DNA of 64,000 nucleotides from Henricia sp. BOLD:AAB3569 (GCA_037783545.1 JBBELK010000837.1:124001-188000), one strand, 5' to 3'. Positions 31,552 through 40,610 are shown, numbered from the stretch's first letter. Numbers and translations are program-made. Notes: generated by a model from the sequence alone, not told the origin.

Positions 31552-31624
31552 GCCCGGTTAGCTCAGTCGGTAGAGCATCATACTTTTAATCTGAGGGTCA
31601 AGGGTTCAAGTCCCTTATCGGGCG
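31552..31624 (+). tRNA. trnK-UUU: tRNA-Lys(UUU), copy 26, variant
   Basis: G30 to T breaks an anticodon-stem pair. Confidence 0.82.
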
Positions 31625-31921
31625 AGACGCTTGCAAAGACGGTTGAGCATCTACTCTATTTCCAATTTGAGGAGGGTTTGCAGGGTACATTCTTGAAATC
31701 AGCAAGTGAACCTAACTACATCGCAAAGAACATTTTTATCTCAGACCGTCGTCACGAAAAAGAAGCATGCAGTAAAGGAAACATTGCCACACTGATTTCA
31801 TTTTCGTTGTCGGCTACAGCGAGGAGGGCACGTACATTTTGTAAAGAAGCTTGGGATGAATCACACATGCAGGACATGCGCATCCTGATGCCTCGCTTTG
31901 TGCCGTAACTACAAACCTAAA

Positions 31922-31969
31922 TTTGAACCAGCGACCTGTTCACCGCTCTACCAACTGAGCTATCGAAGG
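31922..31969 (-). pseudogene. Truncated tRNA-Tyr, copy 26
   Basis: The D arm and 5' acceptor strand are intact, but the 3' acceptor strand and the anticodon loop with its intron are deleted. Sequence passes from the T-arm region (GAACCAGCGACCTG) directly to TTCACCGCTCTACC. Confidence 0.88.
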
Positions 31970-32084
31970 AAGACGTGCAGATCGTTGTCGTCACTCCCCG
32001 AAATTTTTCCAACATGTCTGTATCGTCGGCCGATGCTGGTCAATGTAAGCTAATTTCTTGTTACATGGGGGCGCGTTTTTCAGA

Positions 32085-32157
32085 GCCCGGTTAGCTCAGT
32101 CGGTAGAGCATCAGACTTTTAATCTGAGGGTCAAGGGTTCAAGTCCCTTATCGGGCC
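32085..32157 (+). tRNA. trnK-UUU: tRNA-Lys(UUU), copy 27
   Basis: The only difference is the discriminator, G73 to C. Confidence 0.9.
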
Positions 32158-32469
32158 AGACGCTTGCAAAGACGGTTGAGCATCTACTCCTTTTCCAATT
32201 TGAGGAGGGTTTGCAGGGTACATTCTTGAAATCAGCAGGTGAACCTAACAACATCGCGAAGAACATTTTCATCTCAGAACATCGTCACGAAAAAGAAGCA
32301 TGCAGCAAAGGAAACATTGCCGCGCTGATTTAATTTTCGTTGTCGGCTAAAGCGAGGAGGGCACGTACATTGTGTAAAGAATGGGATGAATCACACGTGC
32401 AGGGACATGCGCATCCTGATGCCTCGCTTTGTGCCGTAACTACAAACCTAAATTTCAAAACGGAACAGT

Positions 32470-32552
32470 TCCTTCGAGCCGGATTTGAACCAGCGACCTA
32501 TGGATATTAATTTTACTACAGTCCACCGCTCTACAAACTGAGCTATCGAAGG
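32470..32552 (-). tRNA. trnY-GUA: tRNA-Tyr(GUA), copy 27, variant
   Basis: G18 to T in the D loop; intron TAAAATTAAT. Confidence 0.8.
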
Positions 32553-32668
32553 AAGACGTGCAGATCGTTGTCGTCACTCCCCGGAATTTTTCGAACATGT
32601 CTGTTTCGTCGGACGATGCTGGTACAATGTAAGCTAATTGCTTGTTACATGGAGGCACAATTTTCAGA

Positions 32669-32740
32669 GCCGGTTAGCTCAGTCGGTAGAGCATCAGACT
32701 TTTAATCTGAGGGTCAAGGCTTCAAGTCCCATATCGGGCG
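32669..32740 (+). pseudogene. tRNA-Lys copy 28, acceptor deletion
   Basis: One C of the GCCC start is missing, giving a 72-base body with a 6-base acceptor strand. G53 to C and T64 to A also break the T stem. Confidence 0.8.
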
Positions 32741-33052
32741 AGACGCTTGCAAAGACGGTTGAGCATCTACTCTATTTCCAATTTGAGGAGGGTTTGCAGG
32801 GTACATTCTTGAAATCAGCAAGTGAACCTAACAACATCGCGAAGAACATTTTCATCTCAGACCGTCGTCACGAAAAAGAAGCATGCAGTAAAGGAAACAT
32901 TGCCACACTGATTTCATTTTCGTTGTCGGCTACAGCGAGGAGGGCACGTACATTTTGTAAAGAAGGGGATGAATCAAACATGCAGGGACATGCGCATCAT
33001 GATGCCTCGCTTTGTGCCGTAACTACAAACCTAAATTTCAAAAAGCAACAGT

Positions 33053-33135
33053 TCCTTCGAGCCGGATTTGAACCAGCGACCTATGGATATCAGTTTTACT
33101 ACAGTCCACCGCTTTACCAACTGAGCTATCGAAGG
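33053..33135 (-). tRNA. trnY-GUA: tRNA-Tyr(GUA), copy 28, variant
   Basis: G22 to A breaks the D stem; intron TAAAACTGAT. The downstream T4 terminator is changed (CAAAAAGCAAC in place of CAAAACGGAAC). Confidence 0.8.
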
Positions 33136-33251
33136 AAGACGTGCAGATAGTTGTCGTCACTCCCCGAAATTTGTCCACTATGTCTGTATCGTCAGACGAT
33201 GCTGGTAAAATGTAAGATAATTTCTTGTTACATGGAGGCGCGGTTTTCAGA

Positions 33252-33324
33252 GCCCGGTTAGCTCAGTCGATAAAGCATCAGACTTTTAATCTGAGGGTCA
33301 AGGGTTCAAGTCCCTTATCGGGCG
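33252..33324 (+). tRNA. trnK-UUU: tRNA-Lys(UUU), copy 29, variant
   Basis: G19 to A and G22 to A in the D arm. Confidence 0.8.
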
Positions 33325-33639
33325 AGACGCTTGCAAAGACGGTTGAGCATCTACTCTATTTCCAATTTGAGTAGGGTTTGCAGGGTACATTCTTGAAATT
33401 AGCAAGTGAACCTAACAACATCGCGAGGAACATTTTCACCTCAGACCGTCGTCACGAAAAAGAATCATGCAGTAAAGGAAACATTGCCACACTGATTTCA
33501 TTTTCGTTGTCGGCTACAGCGAGGAGGGCACGTACATTTTGTAAAGAAGCTTGGGATGAATCACACATGCAGGGACATGCGCGTCCTGATGCCTCGCTTT
33601 GTGCCGTAACTACAAACCTAAATTTCAAAAAGCAACAGT

Positions 33640-33722
33640 TCCTTCGAGCCGGATTTGAACCAGCGACCTATGGATATCAATTTTACTACAGTCCACCGCT
33701 CTACCAACTGAGCTATCGAAGG
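33640..33722 (-). tRNA. trnY-GUA: tRNA-Tyr(GUA), copy 29
   Basis: Identical to the consensus. Confidence 0.94.
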
Positions 33723-33838
33723 AAGACGTGCAGATAGTTGTCGTCACTCCCCGAAATTTTTCGAACATGTCTGTATCGTCGGACGATGCTGGTACAATGT
33801 AAGCTAATTTCTAGTTACATGGAGGCGCGTTTTTCAGA

Positions 33839-33911
33839 GCCCGGTTAGCTGAGTCGGTAGAGCATCAGACTTTTAATCTGAGGGTCAAGGGTTCAAGTCC
33901 CTTATCGGGCG
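33839..33911 (+). tRNA. trnK-UUU: tRNA-Lys(UUU), copy 30, variant
   Basis: C13 to G breaks the last D-stem pair. Confidence 0.82.
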
Positions 33912-34226
33912 AGACGCTTGCAAAGACGGTTGAGCATCTATTCTTTTTCCAATTTGAGGAGGGTTTGCAGGGTACATTCTTGAAATCAGGAAGAGAACCT
34001 GACAACATCGCAAAGAACATTTTCATCTCAGACCGTCGTCACGAAAAAGAAGCATGCAGTAAAGGAAACATTGCCACGCTGATTTCATTTTCGTTGTCAG
34101 CAACAGCGAGGAGGGCACGTACATTTTGTAAAGAAGGGGATGAATCACACATGCATGGACGTACATGCGCATCCTGATGTCTCGCTTTGTGCCGTAACTA
34201 CAAACCTAATTTCAAAACGGAACAGT

Positions 34227-34309
34227 TCCTTCGAGCCAGATTTGAATCAGCGACCTATGGATATCAATTTTACTACAGTCCACCGCTCTACCAACTGAGC
34301 TATCGAAGG
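34227..34309 (-). tRNA. trnY-GUA: tRNA-Tyr(GUA), copy 30, variant
   Basis: G53 to A and C62 to T weaken the T stem. Confidence 0.78.
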
Positions 34310-34389
34310 AAGACGTGCAGAGCGTTGTCGTCACTGCCCGGAATTTTGCCAACATGTCTGTATCGTCCGACGATGCTGGTACAATGTAA

Positions 34390-34412
34390 GCTAATTTCTT
34401 TTTCCAATTTGA
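34390..34412 (+). other. Deletion junction: unit lacking tRNA-Lys
   Basis: The upstream CTAATTTCTT is joined directly to the downstream TTTCCAATTTGAGGAGGG, removing the expected tRNA-Lys together with its flanks. The join falls in a CTTTTT-like T-run shared by both sides, which suggests microhomology-mediated or slipped deletion. Confidence 0.9.
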
Positions 34413-34676
34413 GGAGGGTTTGCAGGGTACATTCTTGAAATCAGCAAGTGAACCTAACAACATCGCGAAAACATTTTCATCTCAGAGCGTCGTCACGAAA
34501 AAGAAGCATGCAGTAAAGGAAACATTGCCACGCTGATTTCATTTGCGTTGTCGGCGACAGCGAGGAGGGCACGTACATTGTGTAAAGAATGGGATTAATC
34601 ACACATGCAGGGACATGCGCATCATGATGCCTCGCTTTGTGCCGTAACTACAAACCTAATTTCAAAACGGAACAGT

Positions 34677-34759
34677 TCCTTCGAGCCGGATTTGAACCAG
34701 CGACCTATGGATATCAATTTTACTACAGTCCACCGCTCTACCAACTGAGCTATCGAAGG
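34677..34759 (-). tRNA. trnY-GUA: tRNA-Tyr(GUA), copy 31
   Basis: Identical to the consensus. It belongs to the unit that lost its Lys gene. Confidence 0.95.
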
Positions 34760-34875
34760 AAGACGTGCAGATCGTTGTCGTCACTCCCCGGAATTTTTCG
34801 AACATGTCTGTTTCGTCGGACGATGCTGGTACAATGTAAGCTAATTTCTTGTTACATGGAGACACGTTTTTCAGA

Positions 34876-34948
34876 GCCCGGTTAGCTCAGTCGGTAGAGC
34901 ATCAGACTTTTAATCTGAGGGTCAAGGGCTCAAGTCCCTTATCGGGCG
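34876..34948 (+). tRNA. trnK-UUU: tRNA-Lys(UUU), copy 31, variant
   Basis: T54 to C changes the first T-loop base and the B box. Confidence 0.82.
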
Positions 34949-35259
34949 AGACGCTTTCAAAGACGGTTGAGCATCTACTCTTTTTCCAATTTGAGGAGGG
35001 TTTGCAGGGTACATTCTTGAAATCAGCAAGTGAACCTAACAACATCGCGAAAACATTTTCATCTCAGACCGTCGTCACGAAAAAGAAGCATGCAGTAAAG
35101 GAAACATTGCCACGCTGATTTCATTTTCGTTGTCGGCTACAGCGAGGAGGGCACGTACATTGTGTAAAGAATGGGATGAATCGCACATGCAGGGACATGC
35201 GCATCCTGATGCCTCGCTTTGTGCCGTAACTACAAACCTAAATTTCAAAACGGAACAGT

Positions 35260-35342
35260 TCCTTCGAGCCGGATTTGAACCAGCGACCTATGGATATCAA
35301 TTTTACTACAGTCCACCGCTCTACCAACTGAGGTATCGAAGG
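35260..35342 (-). tRNA. trnY-GUA: tRNA-Tyr(GUA), copy 32, variant
   Basis: G10 to C breaks the first D-stem pair and lies in the A box. This is the first of six copies with this lesion. Confidence 0.82.
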
Positions 35343-35458
35343 AAGACGTGCAGATCGTTGTCGTCACTCCGCGGAATTTTTCGAACATGTCTGTTTCGTC
35401 GGACGATGCTGGTACAATGTAAGCTAATTTCTTGTTACATGGAAGCCCGTTTTTCAGA
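35343..35458. promoter_or_regulatory. Divergent Tyr/Lys intergenic spacer (representative, 116 bp)
   Basis: Every complete unit has this ~116-bp segment between the 5' ends of tRNA-Tyr (leftward) and the next tRNA-Lys (rightward). Conserved words are CGTTGTCGTCACTCCCCGGAA, TCGTCGGACGATGCTGG (a small hairpin-like TCGTC/GACGA) and ACAATGTAAGCTAATTTCTT. It would hold any upstream elements that modulate both genes. No TATA box is evident. A regulatory role is inference. Confidence 0.4.
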
Positions 35459-35531
35459 GCCCGGTTAGCTCAGTTGGTAGAGCATCAGACTTTGAATCTG
35501 AGGGTCAAGGTTTCAAGTCCCTTATCAGGCG
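35459..35531 (+). tRNA. tRNA-Lys-derived copy 32 with UUG anticodon
   Basis: The anticodon loop reads CTTTGAA, so the anticodon (35492-35494) is UUG, which reads the glutamine codon CAA, on a lysine tRNA body. Other changes are C17 to T, G53 to T (T stem) and G69 to A (acceptor C4-G69 broken). The structural lesions make a decayed copy likelier than a functional glutamine tRNA. Confidence 0.8.
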
Positions 35532-35843
35532 AGACGCTTGCAAAGACGGTTGAGCATCTACTCTTTTTCCAATTTGAGGAGGGTTTGCAGGGTACATTCT
35601 TGAAATCAGCAAGTGAACCTAACAACATCGCGAAGAACATTTTCATCTCAGACCGTCGTCACGAAAAAGAAGCATGCAGTAAAGGAAACATTGCCACGCT
35701 GATTTCATTTTCGTTGTCGGCTACAGCGAGGAGGGCACGTACATTGTGTAAAGAATGGGATGAATCACACATGCAGGGACATGCGCATCCTGATGCCTCG
35801 CTTTGTGCCGTAACTACAAACCTAAATTTCAAAACGGAACAGT

Positions 35844-35926
35844 TCCTTCGAGCCGGATTTGAACCAGCGACCTATGGATATCAATTTTACTACAGTCCAC
35901 CGCTCTACCAACTGAGCTATCGAAGG
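35844..35926 (-). tRNA. trnY-GUA: tRNA-Tyr(GUA), copy 33
   Basis: Identical to the consensus. Confidence 0.95.
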
Positions 35927-36042
35927 AAGACGTGCAGATCGTTGTCGTCACTCCCCGGAATTTTTCGAACATGTCTGTTTCGTCGGACGATGCTGGTACA
36001 ATGTAAGCTAATTTCTTGTTACATGGAGACACGTTTTTCAGA

Positions 36043-36115
36043 GCCCGGTTAGCTCAGTCGGTAGAGCATCATACTTTTAATCTGAGGGTCAAGGGTTCAA
36101 GTCCCTTATCGGGCG
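36043..36115 (+). tRNA. trnK-UUU: tRNA-Lys(UUU), copy 33, variant
   Basis: G30 to T in the anticodon stem. Confidence 0.82.
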
Positions 36116-36411
36116 AGACGCTTTCAAAGACGGTTGAGCATCTACTCTTTTTCCAATTTGAGGAGGGTTTGCAGGGTACATTCTTGAAATCAGCAAGTGA
36201 ACCTAACAACATCGCGAAAACATTTTCATCTCAGACCGTCGTCACGAAAAAGAAGCATGCAGTAAAGGAAACATTGCCACGCTGATTTCATTTGCGTTGT
36301 CGGCACGTACATTGTGTAAAGAATGGGATGAATCACACATGCAGGGACATGCGCATCCTGATGCCTCGCTTTGTGCCGTAACTACAAACCTAAATTTCAA
36401 AACGGAACAGT

Positions 36412-36494
36412 TCCTTCGAGCCGGATTTGAACCAGCGACCTATGGATATCAATTTTACTACAGTCCACCGCTCTACCAACTGAGCTATCGAAGG
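36412..36494 (-). tRNA. trnY-GUA: tRNA-Tyr(GUA), copy 34
   Basis: Identical to the consensus. The preceding spacer is short by 16 bases (CTACAGCGAGGAGGG is missing near 36303). Confidence 0.95.
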
Positions 36495-36610
36495 AAGACG
36501 TACAGATCGTTGTCGTCACTCCCCGGAATTTTTCGAACATGTCTGTTTCGTTGGACGATGCTGGTACAATGTAAGCTAATTTCTTGTTACATGGAGACAC
36601 GTTTTTCAGA

Positions 36611-36683
36611 GCCCGGTTAGCTCAGTCGGTAGAGCATCAGACTTTTAATCTGAGGGTCAAGGGTTCAAGTCCCTTATCGGGCG
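36611..36683 (+). tRNA. trnK-UUU: tRNA-Lys(UUU), copy 34
   Basis: Identical to the consensus; B box at 36662-36672. Confidence 0.95.
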
Positions 36684-36715
36684 AGACGCTTGCAAAGACG
36701 GTTGAGCATCTACTC

Positions 36716-36720
36716 TTTTT
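36716..36720 (+). terminator. RNA polymerase III terminator of tRNA-Lys (representative)
   Basis: A T5 run (extended to T6-T8 in some units) begins 33 bases after the tRNA-Lys end. It is the first T4-or-longer run on this strand, so primary transcripts probably carry a ~35-base trailer. The same arrangement recurs in most units. Confidence 0.75.
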
Positions 36721-36982
36721 CCAATTTGAGGAGGGTTTGCAGGGTACATTCTTGAAATCAGGAAGTGAACCTAACAACATCGCGAAGAACATTTTCATCT
36801 CAGACCGTCGTCACGAAAAAGAAGCATGCAGTAAAGGAAACATTGCCACGCTGATTTCATTTTCGTTGTCGGCTACAGCGAGGAGGGCACGTACATTGTG
36901 TAAAGAATGGGATGAATCACACATGCAGGGACATGCGCATCCTGATGCCTCGCTTTGTGCCGTAACTACAAACCTAAATTTC

Positions 36983-36986
36983 AAAA
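36983..36986 (-). terminator. RNA polymerase III terminator of tRNA-Tyr (representative)
   Basis: On the minus strand, GTTTTG lies 10-13 bases past the tRNA-Tyr 3' end. A T4 run is the minimal terminator. It is conserved in most units. Confidence 0.7.
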
Positions 36987-36995
36987 CGGAACAGT

Positions 36996-37078
36996 TCCTT
37001 CGAGCCGGATTTGAACCAGCGACCTATGGATATCAATTTTACTACAGTCCACCGCTCTACCAACTGAGCTATCGAAGG
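36996..37078 (-). tRNA. trnY-GUA: tRNA-Tyr(GUA), copy 35
   Basis: Identical to the consensus. Confidence 0.95.
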
Positions 37079-37194
37079 AAGACGTACAGATCGTTGTCGT
37101 CACTCCCCGGAATTTTTCGAACATGTCTGTTTCGTTGGACGATGCTGGTACAATGTAAGCTAATTTCTTGTTACATGGAGACACGTTTTTCAGA

Positions 37195-37267
37195 GCCCGG
37201 TTAGCTCAGTCGGTAGAGCATCAGACTTTTAATCTGAGGGTCAAGGGTTCAAGTCCCTTATCGGGCG
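37195..37267 (+). tRNA. trnK-UUU: tRNA-Lys(UUU), copy 35
   Basis: Identical to the consensus. The retrotransposon begins 60 bases downstream. Confidence 0.95.
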
Positions 37268-37327
37268 AGACGCTTTCAAAGACGGTTGAGCATCTACTCT
37301 TTTTCCAATTTGAGGAGGGTTTGCAGG

Positions 37328-39505
37328 TCAGCGACGATCTGAGCGAAAATTCAAGACCACTGGTCTTGAGGTCCATAGACAAATTCACCAGCAGCATTGT
37401 AAGCTTTATAAATGTGGTCTTGATGATTCCAAGCGAAAATATCATCAGGATCAGATTCGTGATGCCAACAGTAAAGATCTATTTAACATCGTGAGCTCTC
37501 TATGCAACCCTGATTCTACCAGAAAGCTTCCATCCCATGATGATCCACAGGTACTTGCAGACAAATTTGCAGACTTCTTTGAGAACAAAATTGAAATCAT
37601 TCGCAACAACCTGGATTCCACAACTCTTCCTAAGATGTCAATTACACTTGATGAAATGTGCCTTTCTTCATTTAACACCTTTAATGAAGTGTCTGAAGAG
37701 ACGGTTAAGCAGCTCATCATGAAATCCCCGACAAAATCATGCTCTCTTGATGCAATACCTACTTGGTTGCTCAAAAAGTGTATGAATAGCTTAGTGCCAA
37801 CTATTACAAAGATCATCAATCTCTCACTTACAAACGGAGTTGTTCCTCATAGTTTCAAAATGGCCAGGGTCATTCCCCTTCTTAAAAAGTCCAATCTGGC
37901 CTGCGACAACCTTAAGAATTACCGGCCGATCTCACTCCTTATGTATATGTCCAAATTGTTGGAGAGATGCTGCCTGCTTCAGGTCAATAACTATCTTACC
38001 CAGAATGATTTGTATACGGGTGCTCAATCAGCATATCGTTCTCACCATTCTACGGAGACTGCACTGATCAAAATGCAGAATGATGTCCTGCGTGCAGTAG
38101 ACCACCATGATGAAGCAGTGCTGGTTCTCTTGGACCTAAGTGCTGCCTTTGACACCATTGATCATCATTTACTTCTCGATCGCCTCTATGAGCGATACGG
38201 TCTTGGTGGAACAGTCCTCAGCTGGTTTCGATCATATCTACAAGGACGTTCACAGGTGGTGGACATTGGATCTGGAACCTCCTCTGTGCATGGATTACCT
38301 TGGGGTGTACCACAAGGATCTGTTTGTGGACCACTACTTTTCACCCTTTACGTAGCTCCATTAAGTGATGTCATTCTTCAGCATGGCATTGAACATGTTA
38401 TGTATGCCGATGACACCCAAATCTACCTACTGTTCAAGCCATCTAATCACTCTCTTGCAACATCTCGCCTGGAAAGATGCATCAACGACATTAAAGCCTG
38501 GTCCACCATCAATAAGCTTCAGTTTAATGATGAGAAGACGGAAATAATTCATTTTTCTTCTCGCTTTGTTGCCCGCAACCAACTCCCTCCTCTCAAAATC
38601 GGGGATTCACTGATCCATCCCAGCAATGAGGTGCGTAACTTGGGTGTCGTTTTTGACAGCACACTTCAAATGAGAACTCACATTAGTAACATCTGCCGGG
38701 CTGGATGGGCTTGCCTTTCCAAGATTGGGAAAATACGATCTTATCTAGACAAGCAATCTACGGAAAAGCTTGTGCATGCCTTTATTTCCTCTCGGATCGA
38801 TGGCACCAATAGTTTGCTCGTCGGTCTTCCTGACTGTGACATTAATAAACTGCAACGTCTTCAAAATGCTGCGGCAAGACTTGTATGTCTGAGTAAACGT
38901 CACGAGAGCATCACACCGATTCTACGGGAGCTGCACTGGCTGCCCGTGTCTCAAAGAATAGAGTATAAAACACTTCTTGTAACATATAAAGCTATCCATG
39001 GTTTGGCTCCAATATATATACAAGACTTGATTACACCTTACTCTCCTGTTCGACGCCTTCGCTCTTCATCTCAGAATCTCCTACAACACATCTCTCCTCA
39101 ACCACGGGCATCTTCTTATGGCGGTCGGGCATTCTCTGTCATTGCCCCTCATATGTGGAACAGACTTCCACAAGACATGCGCAGCTCAAATACTGTTGCA
39201 AAGTTCAAGACGTCCCTGAAAACACATCTTTTTAAGAAATATTTTTCAACTAAGGCGTAGAATAATGTGCTATACATCATCTATTTGCTATATACGAGTA
39301 TTATATGGTATTTTATTTTATTGTATTTTTTACATTTAATATATATTTCTTACATTTAATATATATTTCTTAATATATATTTCTTAGACTTTTTTAAATT
39401 AATTGTTATTATATATGATGTACACGATGTTTTGATGTTAAGCGCCCAGAGGTTAATTTTTACGTATGGCGCTATATAAATGTCTTATTATTATTATTAT
39501 TATAT
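37328..39505 (+). mobile_element. 5'-truncated CR1/L2-like non-LTR retrotransposon
   Basis: It interrupts the array spacer between GGGTTTGCAGG (ending 37327) and TACATTC (from 39506). Compared with neighbouring units, 2,178 bases are gained and one G is lost, with no target-site duplication. The 3' end has the form GGCGCTATATAAATG..(TTA)n at about 39469-39503, a short microsatellite tail typical of CR1/L2-type elements. The 3' UTR (39261-39505) contains a 20-bp direct repeat, TACATTTAATATATATTTCT, at 39331-39370. The 5' part, including the endonuclease, is missing, as expected from incomplete target-primed reverse transcription. Confidence 0.93.
37329..39260 (+). CDS. Reverse transcriptase of a CR1/L2-like element (N-terminally truncated)
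   Basis: The frame is open from the truncation point to TAG at 39258-39260, 643 codons. It has no ATG at its 5' end; a GTG at 37491 is an internal valine, not a start. The N-terminal part is the basic linker that follows the apurinic endonuclease. Reverse transcriptase motifs follow in order: NYRPISLL (about 37917-37940); motif A, LDLSAAFDTIDH, with its catalytic aspartate at 38133-38135 (38130-38165); GVPQGSVCGP (38304-38333); and the catalytic YADD (38403-38414). The C-terminal LQNAAARLV and LHWLPVSQRIEYK segments are typical of the CR1/L2 group. Frame and catalytic residues are intact, so insertion is fairly recent. Without endonuclease or 5' end it cannot be autonomous. Confidence 0.93.
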   Translation, partial: QRRSERKFKTTGLEVHRQIHQQHCKLYKCGLDDSKRKYHQDQIRDANSKDLFNIVSSLCNPDSTRKLPSHDDPQVLADKFADFFENKIEIIRNNLDSTTLPKMSITLDEMCLSSFNTFNEVSEETVKQLIMKSPTKSCSLDAIPTWLLKKCMNSLVPTITKIINLSLTNGVVPHSFKMARVIPLLKKSNLACDNLKNYRPISLLMYMSKLLERCCLLQVNNYLTQNDLYTGAQSAYRSHHSTETALIKMQNDVLRAVDHHDEAVLVLLDLSAAFDTIDHHLLLDRLYERYGLGGTVLSWFRSYLQGRSQVVDIGSGTSSVHGLPWGVPQGSVCGPLLFTLYVAPLSDVILQHGIEHVMYADDTQIYLLFKPSNHSLATSRLERCINDIKAWSTINKLQFNDEKTEIIHFSSRFVARNQLPPLKIGDSLIHPSNEVRNLGVVFDSTLQMRTHISNICRAGWACLSKIGKIRSYLDKQSTEKLVHAFISSRIDGTNSLLVGLPDCDINKLQRLQNAAARLVCLSKRHESITPILRELHWLPVSQRIEYKTLLVTYKAIHGLAPIYIQDLITPYSPVRRLRSSSQNLLQHISPQPRASSYGGRAFSVIAPHMWNRLPQDMRSSNTVAKFKTSLKTHLFKKYFSTKA

Positions 39506-39755
39506 TACATTCTTGAAATCAGCAAGTGAACCTAACAACTTCGCGAAAACATTTTCATCTCAGACCGTCGTCACGAAAAAGAAGCATGCAGTAAAGGAAA
39601 CATTGCCACGCTGATTTCATTTGCGTTGTCGGCTACAGCGAGGAGGGCACGTACATTGTGTAAAGAATGGGATGAATCACACATGCAGGGACATGCGCAT
39701 CCTGATGCCTCGCTTTGTGCCGTAACTACAAACCTAAATTTCAAAACGGAACAGT

Positions 39756-39838
39756 TCCTTCAAGCCGGATTTGAACCAGCGACCTATGGATATCAATTTT
39801 ACTACAGTCCACCGCTCTACCAACTGAGCTATCGAAGG
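39756..39838 (-). tRNA. trnY-GUA: tRNA-Tyr(GUA), copy 36
   Basis: C67 to T leaves a G-U wobble in the acceptor; otherwise consensus. It belongs to the unit split by the retrotransposon. Confidence 0.9.
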
Positions 39839-39954
39839 AAGACGTGCAGATCGTTGTCGTCACTCCCCGGAATTTTTCGAACATGTCTGTTTCGTCGGAC
39901 GATGCTGGTACAATGTAAGCTAATTTCTTGTTACATGGAGACACGTTTTTCAGA

Positions 39955-40027
39955 GCCCGGTTAGCTCAGTCGGTAGAGCATCAGACTTTTAATCTGAGGG
40001 TCAAGGGTTCAAGTCCCTTATCGGGCG
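39955..40027 (+). tRNA. trnK-UUU: tRNA-Lys(UUU), copy 36
   Basis: Identical to the consensus. Confidence 0.95.
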
Positions 40028-40338
40028 AGACGCTTTCAAAGACGGTTGAGCATCTACTCTTTTTCCAATTTGAGGAGGGTTTGCAGGGTACATTCTTGAA
40101 ATCAGCAAGTGAACCTAACAACATCGCGAAAACATTTTCATCTCAGACCGTCGTCACGAAAAAGAAGCATGCAGTAAAGGAAACATTGCCACGCTGATTT
40201 CATTTGCGTTGTCGGCTACAGCGAGGAGGGCACGTACATTGTGTAAAGAATGGGATTAATCACACATGCAGGGACATGCGCATCCTGATGCCTCGCTTTG
40301 TGCCGTAACTACAAACCTAAATTTCAAAACGGAACAGT

Positions 40339-40421
40339 TCCTTCGAGCCGGATTTGAACCAGCGACCTATGGATATCAATTTTACTACAGTCCACCGCTC
40401 TACCAACTGAGGTATCGAAGG
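40339..40421 (-). tRNA. trnY-GUA: tRNA-Tyr(GUA), copy 37, variant
   Basis: G10 to C. Confidence 0.82.
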
Positions 40422-40537
40422 AAGACGTGCAGATCGTTGTCGTCACTCCCCGGAATTTTTCGAACATGTCTGTTTCGTCGGACGATGCTGGTACAATGTA
40501 AGCTAATTTCTTGTTACATGGAGACACGTTTTTCAGA

Positions 40538-40610
40538 GCCCGGTTAGCTCAGTCGGTAGAGCATCAGACTTTTAATCTGAGGGTCAAGGGTTCAAGTCCC
40601 TTATCGGGCG
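40538..40610 (+). tRNA. trnK-UUU: tRNA-Lys(UUU), copy 37
   Basis: Identical to the consensus. Confidence 0.95.

Noticed and set aside
34662..34865. 67-codon minus-strand open frames repeated about once per unit
   Set aside because: They read through tRNA-Tyr and the divergent spacer, and their conservation is explained by the tandem repeat. No independent coding signal is seen.
35432..36052. Recurrent 206-codon + strand open frames (about 620 bases, repeated through the right half of the array)
   Set aside because: They translate the tRNA-Lys gene, the spacer and the antisense of tRNA-Tyr. ARLAQSVEHQTFNLRVKGSSP is the translation of tRNA-Lys and FEPATYGYQFYYSPPLYQ is antisense tRNA-Tyr. Unit length is not a multiple of three and the frame ends inside the next tRNA-Lys. 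Shorter versions are broken at random in other units.
37168..37494. Open frame fusing tRNA-Lys read-through to the retrotransposon
   Set aside because: It is in a different frame from the reverse transcriptase and stops at 37494; the real element frame continues from about 37329 in another phase.
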